Source: Orychophragmus violaceus
Lineage: Eukaryota > Streptophyta > Magnoliopsida > Brassicales > Brassicaceae
Length of the DNA: 64,000 bases
Direction of reading: 5' to 3'
NCBI GenBank assembly: GCA_030180135.1
Contig: CM058237.1
Span: 42,429,126-42,493,125 of the forward strand
Notes under the pieces: generated by a model
Told to the model about the DNA's origin: nothing
Database searches by the model: none
The model's input: only the letters and a program-made list of their open reading frames with translations
Program-made: the position numbers and the translations under genes
In this document: positions 22,637 to 33,418 of the stretch, one piece after another
Layout: each line of letters begins with the position of its first letter
Numbering within the stretch: position 1 is the first letter of the stretch

Positions 22637-23683
22637 TTAAAAACTGTGGTTGTTGTTGCCCGAGAGGGCTTTTAATTTCTTTTTCAAACTTTTGTTGCCC
22701 AAGGGGGCTTTTGTGATATTGAGAACGCTAAGTCCTCGTTTTGTTCATGCATTGCCTTCAAATCTTGCATGCCTTAGCATAGATTTTACTGTTTAACGCT
22801 TTAGTATAAAAACGGTTGCTACGGTAGCTCGATCCTTGCGAACTTTTAAGTCAATTGCGTTTGAGCTCGAGCTCTTTTCCAAGAATAGTTCGTTGTACGA
22901 TTCTTTCGCAATGTAAAATTCGAGCTTATCGCTGAATTTCGAAAAGAAATGTTAAGTATATAGGAACGAGGCGAAGTAGACTTACAAGGGTCTGATTTGG
23001 AGTGTGTGCAGGGGTCGTTTGCTTGAATAACTGTTTCGACCTCGTTGCTTTTTTGCTTCTAGGGGGAATAGCCCCCCAATTCTTTTAATCCGTATAAGGT
23101 TTAGAAGAATTATAGGTTTTGGAAGGATCGCTCTGGATCTCTTTCTTTGGGACGATCATTTTAGTTCGTTCGATTTGGGAGGACCTTTTTAGGTCGCTTA
23201 TTTTGGGGACGATCATTTCAGCTCGTTCGGTTTGGAAGGACTGTTTTAGGTCGCTTGTTTTTGGGACGATCATTTTAGGTCGTTCGGGAAGGACCATTTT
23301 AGGTCGCTTATTTTGGAAGGGATAATTTCATATCGCTTGATTTTAGGGGAGGGGCCATTTCAGGTCGCTCGGAGAGGATAACTTAATATCGTTTGTTTCT
23401 GAAGAGATAATTTCATATCACTTTAGCTTTATAGGGGATAATTTCATATCGCCTTGTAACGGCGAAGTATTTCGCGATGACTCTGACTTTTAAGACAGAA
23501 AGAGATATTGATCGGGAGACTTATTTTGATTTCACAAAGATAAGCTAGTATGACTTCGTCAGAAGTTGTTGAGCTCGGTAAGAGCTTTGTGTTTGGGGGG
23601 GTGGCTGCGCTCGAAGTCGAGCTGCCTACGTAGCCTTTTAAGGAGATCAAGCCATTTCGTAGTTCGATTATGTTGTCGTACTC
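22637..23683. repeat. Degenerate short repeats between Tat integrase and antisense ORF
   Basis: From about 23119 to 23470, GGACGATCATTTTAGGTCG, GGACCATTTTAGGTCGCTT and GGATAATTTCATATCGC variants recur at irregular 25-45 bp intervals. The rest is unique non-coding sequence with CCCGAGAGGGCTTTT and GCCCAAGGGGGCTTTT copies near 22660-22710. Short ORFs here reflect the repeats and are not called. Confidence 0.65.
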
Positions 23684-24984
23684 CTAGTGGAAGTACTTTT
23701 TGAGGTTGATGATGTTCCAAGGTCGTAGTTCAGGCTTCTGGGTTTCCACCGACTTGAGTCGGTAGACCCCGTCCTTTACAACGTCGGTGACCTGGTAAGC
23801 ACCTTCCCACTTTGCTCCTAACTTTCCAGCGTGTTCTTCTTTTTTATGGTCGAACACTTTCCGTAAGACGAGCTTGCCTACTTGAAACCTTCGAGTTTTG
23901 ATCTTGGAATCGTAGTAACGAGCTGCGGCTTGTTGGTAGTTCTGGATTAGAGCTAGTGCGAGGTTCCTCCTTTCGTCGGCGAGGTCGAGCTCGTCAGTTA
24001 TCATCTTGTTATTGAGGTCCTCTTATCGTGGGCATTCTTCCTTGCGGATGCTTGACACAAGGATTTCGGCTGGTACTACCGCCTCGATTCCATAAGCCAA
24101 CGAGAAAGGAGTCTCACCGGTGGATTTGCGAGGGGTAGTCCGATAGGCCCAGAGTACGGCTGGGAGCTCGTCGCTCCAGGTTGTTTTGCCAGCCCATTCC
24201 CTTGGGGATAGCGTGGCGTCGAGTAAGTGAGCTTTATGTTCCAAGTTCTGCAGAACTCTTTGAACGTGTTTGATATGAACTGAGATCCGTTATCTGTGAC
24301 GATCTCGTGGGGTAGTCCATCTCGGCAAACGATGTTTCGCCAGACGAACTCCTTAACGTGAACGTCCTTAACTTTTTGGTACGACTCTGCTTCAATCCAT
24401 TTGGTGAAGTAGTCCGTCATCACCAATAGGTTTGTGGCTTTCTTTTTGCCGGATGCGACTAGTGGTCCCACGATGTCCATTCCCCATCGCATGAATGGGT
24501 ATGGCGATGAGATAGAGGAGAGCTTCTCCGACGCTTGGTGGATAATCGGGGCATGCTTTTGGCATTTATCGCACTTGTTGGAGAAGGATTCGCATTTGGT
24601 GGCCATTGTCGGCCAAAAATAGCCTTGCCTTTTGATTCGCACGGCCAATGCTCGTCCTCCGGAATGGCTTCCGCAGGATCGGTCGTGTGCTTGTGTAATC
24701 ACGGCTAGGGCTTGCTTTTTGTTGAGGCATTTAAGGTAAGGTCCGGAGAGACTCCTTTTAAAGAGCTCTCCTTTTGTGACGCAGTACCTTGCACTCTGTG
24801 TTTTGAGTTTCCGTGCCTCCCATTTGTCGTCGGGAACTTCGCCATTTGTAATGTATCGAATGATCGGAGTTCTCCAATCTTCGTCATTGTTAGGCTCGGG
24901 TCCTTTACTAGTGGATGCGGCTTGAATTGGTCCGTCGGGGACGTTCGCGACGTACACGGCGTTTCTTGGATCGGTCATCATCAA
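23684..24984 (-). pseudogene. Tat integrase, frameshifted
   Basis: Minus-strand segments 24984-24076, 24244-24023 and 24004-23684. The first has the HHCC-type zinc region (HDRSCGSHSGGRA, CDKCQKHAP) and core motifs (MDIVGPL, TDYFTKWIEAE, TDNGSQF) with the first two catalytic Asp. The frame then slips near 24250. The second reads WAYRTTPRKSTGETPF, and the third reads ERRNLALALIQ, RRFQVGKLVLRK and KWEGAYQV to the C-terminus KKYFH. At least two frameshifts inactivate it. Confidence 0.88.
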
Positions 24985-25164
24985 TCTCGATGATGTCGCG
25001 ACTGGTGTCCTTGGGACATTCTTTGTGCTCGACGTCGTCCTTTATGGCGGGCCCGTCCCCTTTCAGGGACAAGGCTTTCAGGGCTATGTTGATTCTCGGT
25101 TTTTCGATCCCCTCGACCGGTATGATCCTTTTGAGGTTAGGATCTGATGTCGACGCTAATGCGG
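24985..25164 (-). other. Tat linker between RNase H and integrase
   Basis: Non-conserved, frameshifted pol linker; no domain is seen. Confidence 0.4.
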
Positions 25165-25560
25165 CTAGGGCATCGGCTGCGGTGTTTTCCCTCGTGGGAT
25201 TCGCGTTAGATCAAAGAATTTGATCTGTTCGGCGAGCGTGTGGACTATCCGTAGGTATGCTTCCATCCGTTCGTCTTTGGCCTCGTAGTCGCCATGATAT
25301 TGGCTTGTGACCAATTGGGAATCGCTGAAGGCGTCTACTTCCCGGGCCCCTATTGCTATCGCTAGTCTGAGCCCGGCTATTAACGCTTCGTATTCTGCTT
25401 CGTTATTGATGCGGCGAAGCCCAGTCTGAACGATTGTTCCAGTACTTCGCCCGTTACGGAGACCAGTTTTACTCCGACTCCGAATCCTTGCCTCGAGGAA
25501 GCTCCATCGACGTAGAGTTTCCATCTTTGGGCCGAGGTCGGGTCGAGTTAGATGGTCGGA
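25165..25560 (-). pseudogene. Tat RNase H (Tat-specific second RNase H region), frameshifted
   Basis: After the RT ORF the minus strand reads WKLYVDGASSRQGFG (about 25540-25480). The frame then shifts to NNEAEYEALIAGLRLA, FSDSQLVTSQYHGDYEAKD and FDLTRIPRG by 25195. The D-E-D pattern (YVDGA, EAEYEA, SDSQLV) is the ribonuclease H fold typical of Tat elements. Confidence 0.8.
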
Positions 25561-27073
25561 GGGAGCTCGATTATGAAATCTGCTAGTACTTGTGCTTTTA
25601 GGCACGTTCGAGCTTTGTATTCTATGTCGTACTCGCTAAGTTCGATAGCCCATTTGACCAATCGACCTGACTGGCTTGGACTGTGAAGGATGGTTCTCAG
25701 CGGCTGAGAGGTCATCACTATGATCGAGTGCGATTGAAAGTATGGTCGGAGTTTCTGAGCCGATGTCACTAGTGCTAAAGCGAGTTTTTCCATGGCGGGG
25801 TACCTGGTTTCAGCGTCGATCAAGGTCTTACTGATGTAATACACCGGCCGTTGCTCGTTTTGTTCTTCGCGAACCAGGACTCCACTTACTGCTGCCGTCG
25901 AGACAGCTAGGTAGAGGTAGAGGGGTTCCCCTTCTACTGGTTTCGCCAGTATGGGTGGTTTGCTTAAGTAAGCTTTGAGCTGAGTGAACGCTTCTTCGAA
26001 CTTTTTGTCCCAGAGGAACTTTTTGTTCGCTTTGAGCAAGTGATAGAAGGGTAGAAATTTATCAGTCGACCTCGAGATGAAGCGATTAAGAGCAGCTATT
26101 TTACCAGTCAGGCGCTGGACTTCTCGTGCTGTTTTGGGAGATTTCATCTCTATGAACGTCGCGATCTGTTTGGGGTTCGCTTCGATCCCTCTTTCGGTTA
26201 CTAGGTAACCTAGGAATTCTCCTGAGGGGACCCCGAAGGTACACTTTGCTGGGTTGAGTTTCATCCCGTATTTATTGAGAATGATAAAACTTTCTTTTAG
26301 TTGTGGGATGTGATCCTCATACCTGGAAGATTTGACCAGCATATCGTCGATGTAGACTTCCATAGTTTTGCCTAAGAGTCCTGAGAACATCTTGTTGACG
26401 AGGCGTTGGTAAGTTGCTCCTGCGTTCTTTAGTCCGAAGGGCATGACTTTGTAGCAGTATGTGCCCCGATCAGTTATGAACGAAGTCTTTTCTTGGTCCT
26501 TGGGGTTCATTAATATTTGATTGTACCCCGAGAAAGCGTCCATGAAGGACAATAGCTGATGTCCGGCGGTGGCTTCGACCAGCCGATCAATGTGTGGGAG
26601 TGGGAAGCTGTCCTTTGGACATGCTTTGTTGAGATCCGTGAAATCTACACAGACTCTCCACTTCCGTTCTTTTTCTTAACCACTACGGGATTGGCAAGCC
26701 AGTAGGGGTACTTGACCTCACTGATCGATCCGATTTTTAGTAACCGATCGACCTCGTCATTGACGGCTTGGGCTCGCTCAGGACCTAGTTTTCGACGCTT
26801 TTGTCTTATTGGTTTGTAGGTTGGGTCGACATTCAGCTCGTGGCTGGTTACGTCGATGTTGATCCCTTTCATATCTGCTGAAGACCAGGCGAAGGAGTCG
26901 ATGTTCTGTTTAAGAAAAGAGACCAGTTCATTTTTTACTGGCTCTGATAAGTCGATTCCGATGCCAACAAGTCTTTCGGGATGAGCATCGTCTATGCAGA
27001 CCTGAGTCGTGAGGTCCTTTGGGGGTCCTATCTGACTTGGGTCTTTCGACCTTTTGGTTTGCATGGTGGCGAG
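25548..27073 (-). pseudogene. Tat reverse transcriptase and first RNase H, frameshifted
   Basis: On the minus strand from the edge of the inserted element (27073), the frame reads VGIGIDLSEPVKNELVSFL, DIDSFAW-like NIDSFAWSSADM, and NPVVVKKKNG. It then stops through a frameshift near 26655. The next frame carries FMDAFSGYNQI, PFGLKNAGATYQRLV and the active site YIDD (MEVYIDDMLVKS). RT thumb and RNase H motifs follow (FLGYLVTERGIEANP, GKIAALNRFISR, RPVYYISKTL), to a stop at 25548. The fragment upstream of 27073 in the same frame belongs to the inserted LTR, not to Tat. Confidence 0.9.
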
Positions 27074-30000
27074 TGTGATACCCCGTATCAAAAATGCGGT
27101 CAACGGGCAGCAGAAAGTCAACCGAGGGCAAAATTGTCATTTTTGCCAAGTGAAGGGCAAAATGGTAATTTTGCCAAAGTTCGAGACGCAAGACGTGACG
27201 GGCCAAATTTTCTCTTTTTAAAGCATAAAGAACATTTACAAGACCAGAGTTGGAAGGAACGGAGCAGAAACGGGTTTTTCGGCTTGTCGGGAATGGAAAC
27301 CGAGAAAACCGAGAAAACTTCGGAAAATCATAACGGGAGCTAAAAAACTCCAATTGAGGTGATTCAAGTTGCTAAATTCATCAAATAGCATGTAGAATCA
27401 GTTTGTGGAGGTTTGGGGATTTATGGGAATCAGTTGGTATTTTCTAAAACAATTCTCAAGAAAATGAGTAAACCGAGCAAATGAGATTAAGTAAGCTAAG
27501 GAAGGGTTCTTATTGGATTGGGCCATTTTAGATGGGCTTTTGTGGACTCAGAGCACACACCAGGGACAGGTGTGAACTCCCCAGGTCGCCAGCCTCACCT
27601 CCTTAGGTGTCAACACCTTATGTGAAGCATGTGTTTTTGTTGAATACACCAAAAACACCTAAACAAATTCATTTTTGGGTGTATCTCTCTCTCTCTAGCC
27701 TCACCCACGACCACATGCTCTCCCTTCTCTCTAGATTCATCCAGAAAACCCAGAAAAATCCTTTGCATCTTCAAAGAAACCCCAAGAACACCAAGAACAT
27801 TCTTGAGTGTTCTTCATACCTTCTTTCACCAAAAATACCATAACTCTTTCATTATAAACCCAAATCAACTTCTGCAAAGTGCTATAGCTTTCTCTCTCCC
27901 TCCTCTACAATCTCCAGCCAGCCGCCGTCGTCCTCATCGCCAGAGCTCGCTGGAATCTGGCCGGCAAGCATCCGCGGATTAGGGTTTTGGGGAATCTCTC
28001 TCTCCCTTCATCAGATCTGAATGTTTTGAAGCCATGGATGGCTAGATCTTCTCATTGCGGTCAGTTTGATAGGTGGATCGTCTTCTGAGTCACCGGAAAA
28101 AGGGGTGAACCGGCCGGTCAACGCCGGACCACCGCCGGTCAACGCCGGAGAAGTCGCCGGAGAAGTCACCGGAGAAGTCACCGGAGAAGCCCAACCGCCG
28201 TCAGATGGAAGCCGGTTCTTCAAGGAGTTGTATGGTCTGGTTTGATTCAGGAATTGGGTCGGTTTAGACTCGGTTTAGCCTTGGTCAATGGTTAGGTTAA
28301 ACCGGTCAATGTTTGACCAAACCGGTTTAACCTAACCGGTTCTAACTAGACCGGTTCAGTTGGTTCAGTTGGTTCAGCCGGTTCAATTGGGTGGTCAACC
28401 GGTTCAGTCAAAGTCAACGGTCAACCTTTGGTCAACGGTCAAAGTCAACGGTCAACCAGAGGTCAAAGTCAATGCTGGTCAACGCCGGTCAACGCGTTGA
28501 CTCCGGCCAGTCACAGTTTGTGGTTCATGTCAGGGTGTTCGGGAAGCCTCGGGGTTCGAGTTCATGCGTTCGGGAAGTTCAGGTTTCAGTTCGAAGGTCT
28601 CGGGATTCATACCGCGTCAGACCGTCATTCCGCGCCTATCTCACTGTGAGTCGGCTCACAAACCTTTAGATTCATTTAGACCGAGAATCGAGAAATCGTA
28701 GTGTTAGGATTGCATACCCGTTAATAATCTGGTTAGTACTTAATAATTAATTGGACGTTTAAAGATAAACCGGTTAGGATCGAATAAGCATGATAGGGTT
28801 TAAAGAATTAAAAGGTTAATCAACTGTGTGCCGCTAGGTTGTTAGGAACGATTGATTGATGCATTCATATAGATACCGTTGAATAGGATCGTATATGCAT
28901 CTATATATGTATAAGAACGATAATTAATGAATCTATATACGGGAATTAAGACGACATTAAAATATGGTTAAACCTAAACAAACGTATAGAATATTATAAC
29001 GGGATCGGGGCTTAGGTTTAATAGCGGGATTGGGAAATGAATAAAGTTCAGTAATAGTGAGACGACGGGGAGTTAGTAATTTTACTAACTCTAAACCGAC
29101 GGATCGAGAAGTTAATAAAAGATATCTAGAATGGATAAGTTAAGGGAAGTGGTGTGTGTTGTAAGCCGTCTACGGGTTAGCAATCCGCTAACCCAAGGTA
29201 GCGGATAAGAATGAATTAAAAGATTTAGAAACCCTAATAAGCATGCTTGTGTTGTGATTGTGTGATTGTTGTAATTGTTGTGTTGATTGTGATTGCGTGT
29301 TTGTTTATTGTGCTGTGTTGAGCTTTGTGTGCAGGCTTGTTAGATTGCTCGGTGTTGGGCCGAACAATCATTGTGGACACTTACTCTGGTCACGGGACCG
29401 GGTAAGTTAGTGGTGCTGACTAGGTATCTTACCTAGTCAGAGCGGTGGTGTTGGTAGTATAGTGGCTTGCGGAATGGTTGGGGATTTGTTGTTGTTATTG
29501 TTGACTGCGTGATCTGTGCTAGAGTCCCAGCGAGTCTGCGTGTTTATATTTCTGCACTAGGACTCTAGGGTGCGTTAGATTCCGCAAGCCTAGGTTTAAT
29601 TACGTTCCGGTACTTCCGACCCGATTGGATCCTTGGGTTTTACCTAATCGGACCATGGTGGTTCCGGTTATGGTGTTAACCTATCGGGTGACGCCGGTAG
29701 GTGTGCGATTCGGAGAATACGGGGTCATGTCCTAGGGCCGGATCGCATGGAAACTCAGGTTACCTGGGGTAACAGGAGTCACCGCGTATCGATGGACAGA
29801 GAACGGTGTCCTAGCCGTGGGGACCTTGTGTACACGGTTAGGAGTCGTGGGTTAGTTACCATGTAGGTAACGATGTAGACCCGTGGAAGTTACCGAGATC
29901 ATAGGGCCCAGCGTTGTTTTGTTATTTCTCTTGTTGCGCGATAGATAGATCGAGTTCAATCGAGGACATGTGCTGCAGTGCCTTCGATTTCCCTTGATTC

Positions 30001-30668
30001 TCTGTATCTTTGGCTTGACTGTGTGTGGGGGTTTATCACGACGTGTTTGTGCGTGATCGACTATTTTTTCCTGTTGATTGTTATTTTGGGTTTTGGGGCG
30101 GGAATTTGTAGACTTTAGATAGATTAGAAGCCGATAGTGGGGAGCCGATTCACTGGGTGATCTTAGATCGCTCATTAGACTCTTTTTGTGTGTTTTCAGG
30201 TTTAGCAGCAACGGACGCGGGAGGCCTCGGTGTAGTTTCGGGATGGCTTGTGACGGGATTTGATTCGGGGTTTTGGATGTTTTATTTTCGGTTCGGCTTT
30301 GGCGCCATTTTATGTGTTTGATTTATTTATGTGTTTTGAATTGACGATTGTTTGTAAAAATTCTATTAAACGTTGTGCTGAACGTTTGGTTACTCAGAAA
30401 TGAAATTGTTTCCCTGATATGAGGTTTCGTCCGAACCGACACAACTCACCGAAGTGGTACAAGGTGTACAACTTGTATTACTGTAAGTGAGGATAGCGAG
30501 GTCAAAGATGGATTAGTGCGAGCCTTTGTCTCAAACCAATATGTCTCTGACTTCGTCCTGTGACGAACTTTTCCTGTTCGACTTGCTCGGGTTCGATCGG
30601 TCATGTTCTTGTTTGATTGTTGACCGGTCAGCTCGACGGTCAGCGGAGAATGAGAAAGGGGCGTTACA
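27074..30668 (+). repeat. LARD-like element, left LTR
   Basis: 3595 bp. It includes a minisatellite of GGTCAACGCCGGACCACCGCC (two partial copies at about 28116-28152), GGTCAACGGTCAAAGTCAAC-type repeats near 28415-28500, and GACCGGTTCAGTTGGTTC repeats near 28350. ORFs within it are LTR sequence, repeated in the other LTR. Confidence 0.92.
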
Positions 30669-30674
30669 GAAAGG

Positions 30675-30686
30675 TGGTATCAGAGC
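30675..30686 (+). other. LARD-like element primer-binding site
   Basis: TGGTATCAGAGC, the common plant PBS complementary to the 3' end of initiator methionine tRNA, lies six bases after the left LTR. Confidence 0.85.
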
Positions 30687-30903
30687 ATGGTTCTGCATGG
30701 GTTTCGAAACATTTCATTTTTGAGTGTTTTCCGTGTTTTATCGAGTCAAATGTGTCACACAAGCATCCATTAGGAAACCGAGCCGCGTCCGTTGAACCCG
30801 GGGTTGGGATGGGAATTAGGATTGTCGTATTATTTGTACTAACTCGTCTTTGAGTTTTTGATTGCAGTCGTGCAGCAGTGTGTCCTGGGTGGAGTGAAGG
30901 TGT

Positions 30904-31224
30904 GTGTGTGTGTGTGCGCGCGGAGCAGTTACTGATGAGCGGCATGAGTCAGCAGAGATCAGTCGGTTCGCCGCAGGGTCGGTTGGTTCAGTTTCAGGGA
31001 TGATAGGATTCTTGGGAGGAGCAGATGTTGAGTTACAGCTACCACCGCAATGGCAAGAGACGGATGTGCCACAGACAGTTGCAGCATCAAGCGTACCACC
31101 GATGTACCATGCACCGATTCTTGAGGTGCCCGAGTTCCCCCCTGCCGCATCGTGTGGAAGATTAATTGTTGAGCCTCTATCGTTTGGCTTCGACTTAGAT
31201 ATGGAGCCTATAGACCCGGAGTAG
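30904..31224 (+). CDS. Short hypothetical ORF in the LARD-like internal region
   Basis: 106 codons, Val-, Pro- and Glu-rich, no recognised motif. It ends at a TAG just before the zinc-knuckle ORF and in a different frame, so both may be parts of one broken frame. The GTGTGTGTGTGT run at its start suggests the true N-terminus is uncertain. Confidence 0.3.
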   Translation: MCVCARGAVTDERHESAEISRFAAGSVGSVSGMIGFLGGADVELQLPPQWQETDVPQTVAASSVPPMYHAPILEVPEFPPAASCGRLIVEPLSFGFDLDMEPIDPE

Positions 31225-31262
31225 CATCAGCATGGGGAGCAGGAGGTAGATGAGCAGGTAGG

Positions 31263-32012
31263 ATGCTTGAGGATGTGTTAGAGCAGCAGGTCGGGCCTCA
31301 CCATCAGCCAGACTTGCGACCCGGATCACCTCGTACGCCGTTTGATATGGTTACGTCGCCAGCATCTACAGAGTCAGAGTTCGAGTCGGTTTCGCCACCA
31401 GCCGAGATTGTGGAGGAACCGCCAGCATTACCAGAGCGTAGGACTTGCAGTGCGTGTGGAGTACAGGAGTTTCACTTGTATTGGTGTCCTCGACCAGTGG
31501 ACCCGTGTCTTCGAGAGCCGTACCATCCAGTACCGGGACCCGACCACTGTCCATGGTGTGGTCATGAGGGTCAGGGAGTATCGACTTGCCCGATTTCTGG
31601 ACCAAGACCGTGTATACCCGATGTAGAGCCGTACCGAGCACCAGTACCAGAGGATTATCGAGCTGGACCTAGTTGCAGAGATCCTGAGCCCAGTCAGCCG
31701 CCCATTGTGCAGTTACCGGTTGTTCCATTGTCCAGACCCGAGCCAGTGAGGACTTGTCAGTTGTGTGGAGGTTGTTATCATCAGGCATCCGCGTGTTACC
31801 GTGGACCGCGCTCAGCGTCCACTCCAGTCTGTCAGTTGTGTGGCCGCGCAGGTCACGTTACTCATATTTTCCCGATAGCCGAGCCACAGCGTGTCGGAGC
31901 ACCATCTCGAGACACACACTCGCCACACCCTCCCGGCGCACCTGCCAGCGGATACTTCAGCGAGCCGTTTTGCCAGTGGTGTTGGGCATTTCGGTCTTGC
32001 TGGAGGCGTTAG
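31263..32012 (+). CDS. Zinc-knuckle protein of the LARD-like element
   Basis: 249 codons, rich in Pro (and Ser/Arg/Glu). Four Cys-rich motifs recur. Residues 62-75 (CSACGVQEFHLYWC) and 96-109 (CPWCGHEGQGVSTC) are degenerate. Residues 165-178 (CQLCGGCYHQASAC) are a canonical CX2CX4HX4C knuckle. Residues 190-203 (CQLCGRAGHVTHIF) have lost the last Cys. Such knuckles bind nucleic acid in retroelement nucleocapsid proteins, but no gag capsid core is present. The strong base bias (GC-rich, CCG/CAG codons) matches the rest of the element. It could be a relic of a gag C-terminus or a dedicated protein. Confidence 0.5.
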   Translation: MLEDVLEQQVGPHHQPDLRPGSPRTPFDMVTSPASTESEFESVSPPAEIVEEPPALPERRTCSACGVQEFHLYWCPRPVDPCLREPYHPVPGPDHCPWCGHEGQGVSTCPISGPRPCIPDVEPYRAPVPEDYRAGPSCRDPEPSQPPIVQLPVVPLSRPEPVRTCQLCGGCYHQASACYRGPRSASTPVCQLCGRAGHVTHIFPIAEPQRVGAPSRDTHSPHPPGAPASGYFSEPFCQWCWAFRSCWRR

Positions 32013-33405
32013 GTTAGGATAGGAGTAGTTAGGCCAGGTAAGTGGGGGCACTAACTTCTTTTTGTCTTGTAGAGAGATCGGCGGATAGGCGACTTTGCGT
32101 GTCGCCTTTGACTTTTCGGATGTATAGCGGCGCAGTATGGGTTTTTGGATATGATGGCGGTGATGTGTGTAGGGACTCAGGTCAGAACCATGTACTAAAA
32201 CTTTTATATGTATGATGGATCGTTTTATGTATGTGGTGGATGCAGAGTGTTCGGCTAATCATTTTGAGTAGCATAGTAACTGTTTGCATGATCGAGATGG
32301 TTATGAAAACAAATAGACTACTGTGTGAAAACAATTGATGAGTGGAACTGATGACCGTTCATCATGACCTGAACCCGAACTGACGACGCATCCGACCGAT
32401 CATTAGATTGCGTGATTATATGTGTGGTAATTGCTTGTTTCATTTCTTGCTTGATTGATTGTTTGATTGATTTGTTTGTGCGATGGATTGTGTAGTATTA
32501 GCATGCGTGGTTTTGATAGATGAATCGTTTTGGGTCTTAGAGACCGTTGGGTGGGTAGTTGTTCGGAATTCGAATAGTGATTGTTCGCTTCTCTTCGGTT
32601 TTGTTAGAAAGGTAAAGTGTTGATTTTGTTTCAATTTTATTTCAAGTTTTGAGCCGACTGAGAACGGTTGTGTTCAACCGTCGATTCGCGAGGGAGCGGA
32701 CTTATAGTATATTGTTACTTAATCATGAGTAACCGTCGGGTACGTGATTAAGTAACCATATTTCTATGGGAAAGTGATGTCGGGGATAGATCAGAATGGA
32801 ACTAATTGTTTCAGTGAGTTGTGGTGTTGATTGTAGGACGGAATGGCGACGCGATGTGAAACCGAGACCGAACCCGAACCCGAAAGCGAGAATGAAGTGA
32901 CAAGACGTCATGAGACAAGTAGACCGGGCCGTGAATCAGTGGTAGACATCGTCAGTGGAAATGTATCAGCTTATCGAGTGACCGACAGAAAGAAGTCGAG
33001 AGACAGTCGGAAGCAGGTGATCAGATCTTTGAAGAGTGTTCCAGAAAGAAAGGAAGAAGGAAGTCAGGACCGAAAAACGTGGAGGTTGAAGCAAAGTGGG
33101 GAAGCCGAAGTGTGAATCAGTGTAGAGAAGCCAACCGAGGTTAAGTTCGAAGATCGAGACCGATGGAGACAGTTACGGGTTAAGTGAAGTAAGGAAGGCA
33201 AGACTGAGAACCCGAGCGGAATTGTTGTGAAGACCAGTTGGGTAGAAAGGAGCGAGTCAGATGGAACGCAGTAAGGATGGGTGTCAGCAGAATGCAGCAG
33301 TGACCGAGTATAGAAGCGTCAGAATGAGGCGATGAAGATTTTTACAGGGTTCGGAACCAATTTGAAGTCTGTTAGTGACGGAGAATTCGGGGACCGAATT
33401 CCTGT
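32013..33405 (+). other. LARD-like internal region without recognised genes
   Basis: Non-coding or unrecognised. A Glu/Arg/Ser-rich open frame at 32843-33115 (90 codons, TETEPEPESENEVTRR) has no domain I know. No RT, integrase or chromodomain motif was found on either strand. Confidence 0.5.
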
Positions 33406-33418
33406 AAGTGGGGAAGAA

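Noticed and set aside
23684..27073. Reverse transcriptase considered as an endogenous pararetrovirus
   Set aside because: The RT lies between LTRs with PBS, purine tract and integrase, in Tat-type Gypsy order; no pararetroviral movement or coat protein region is seen.
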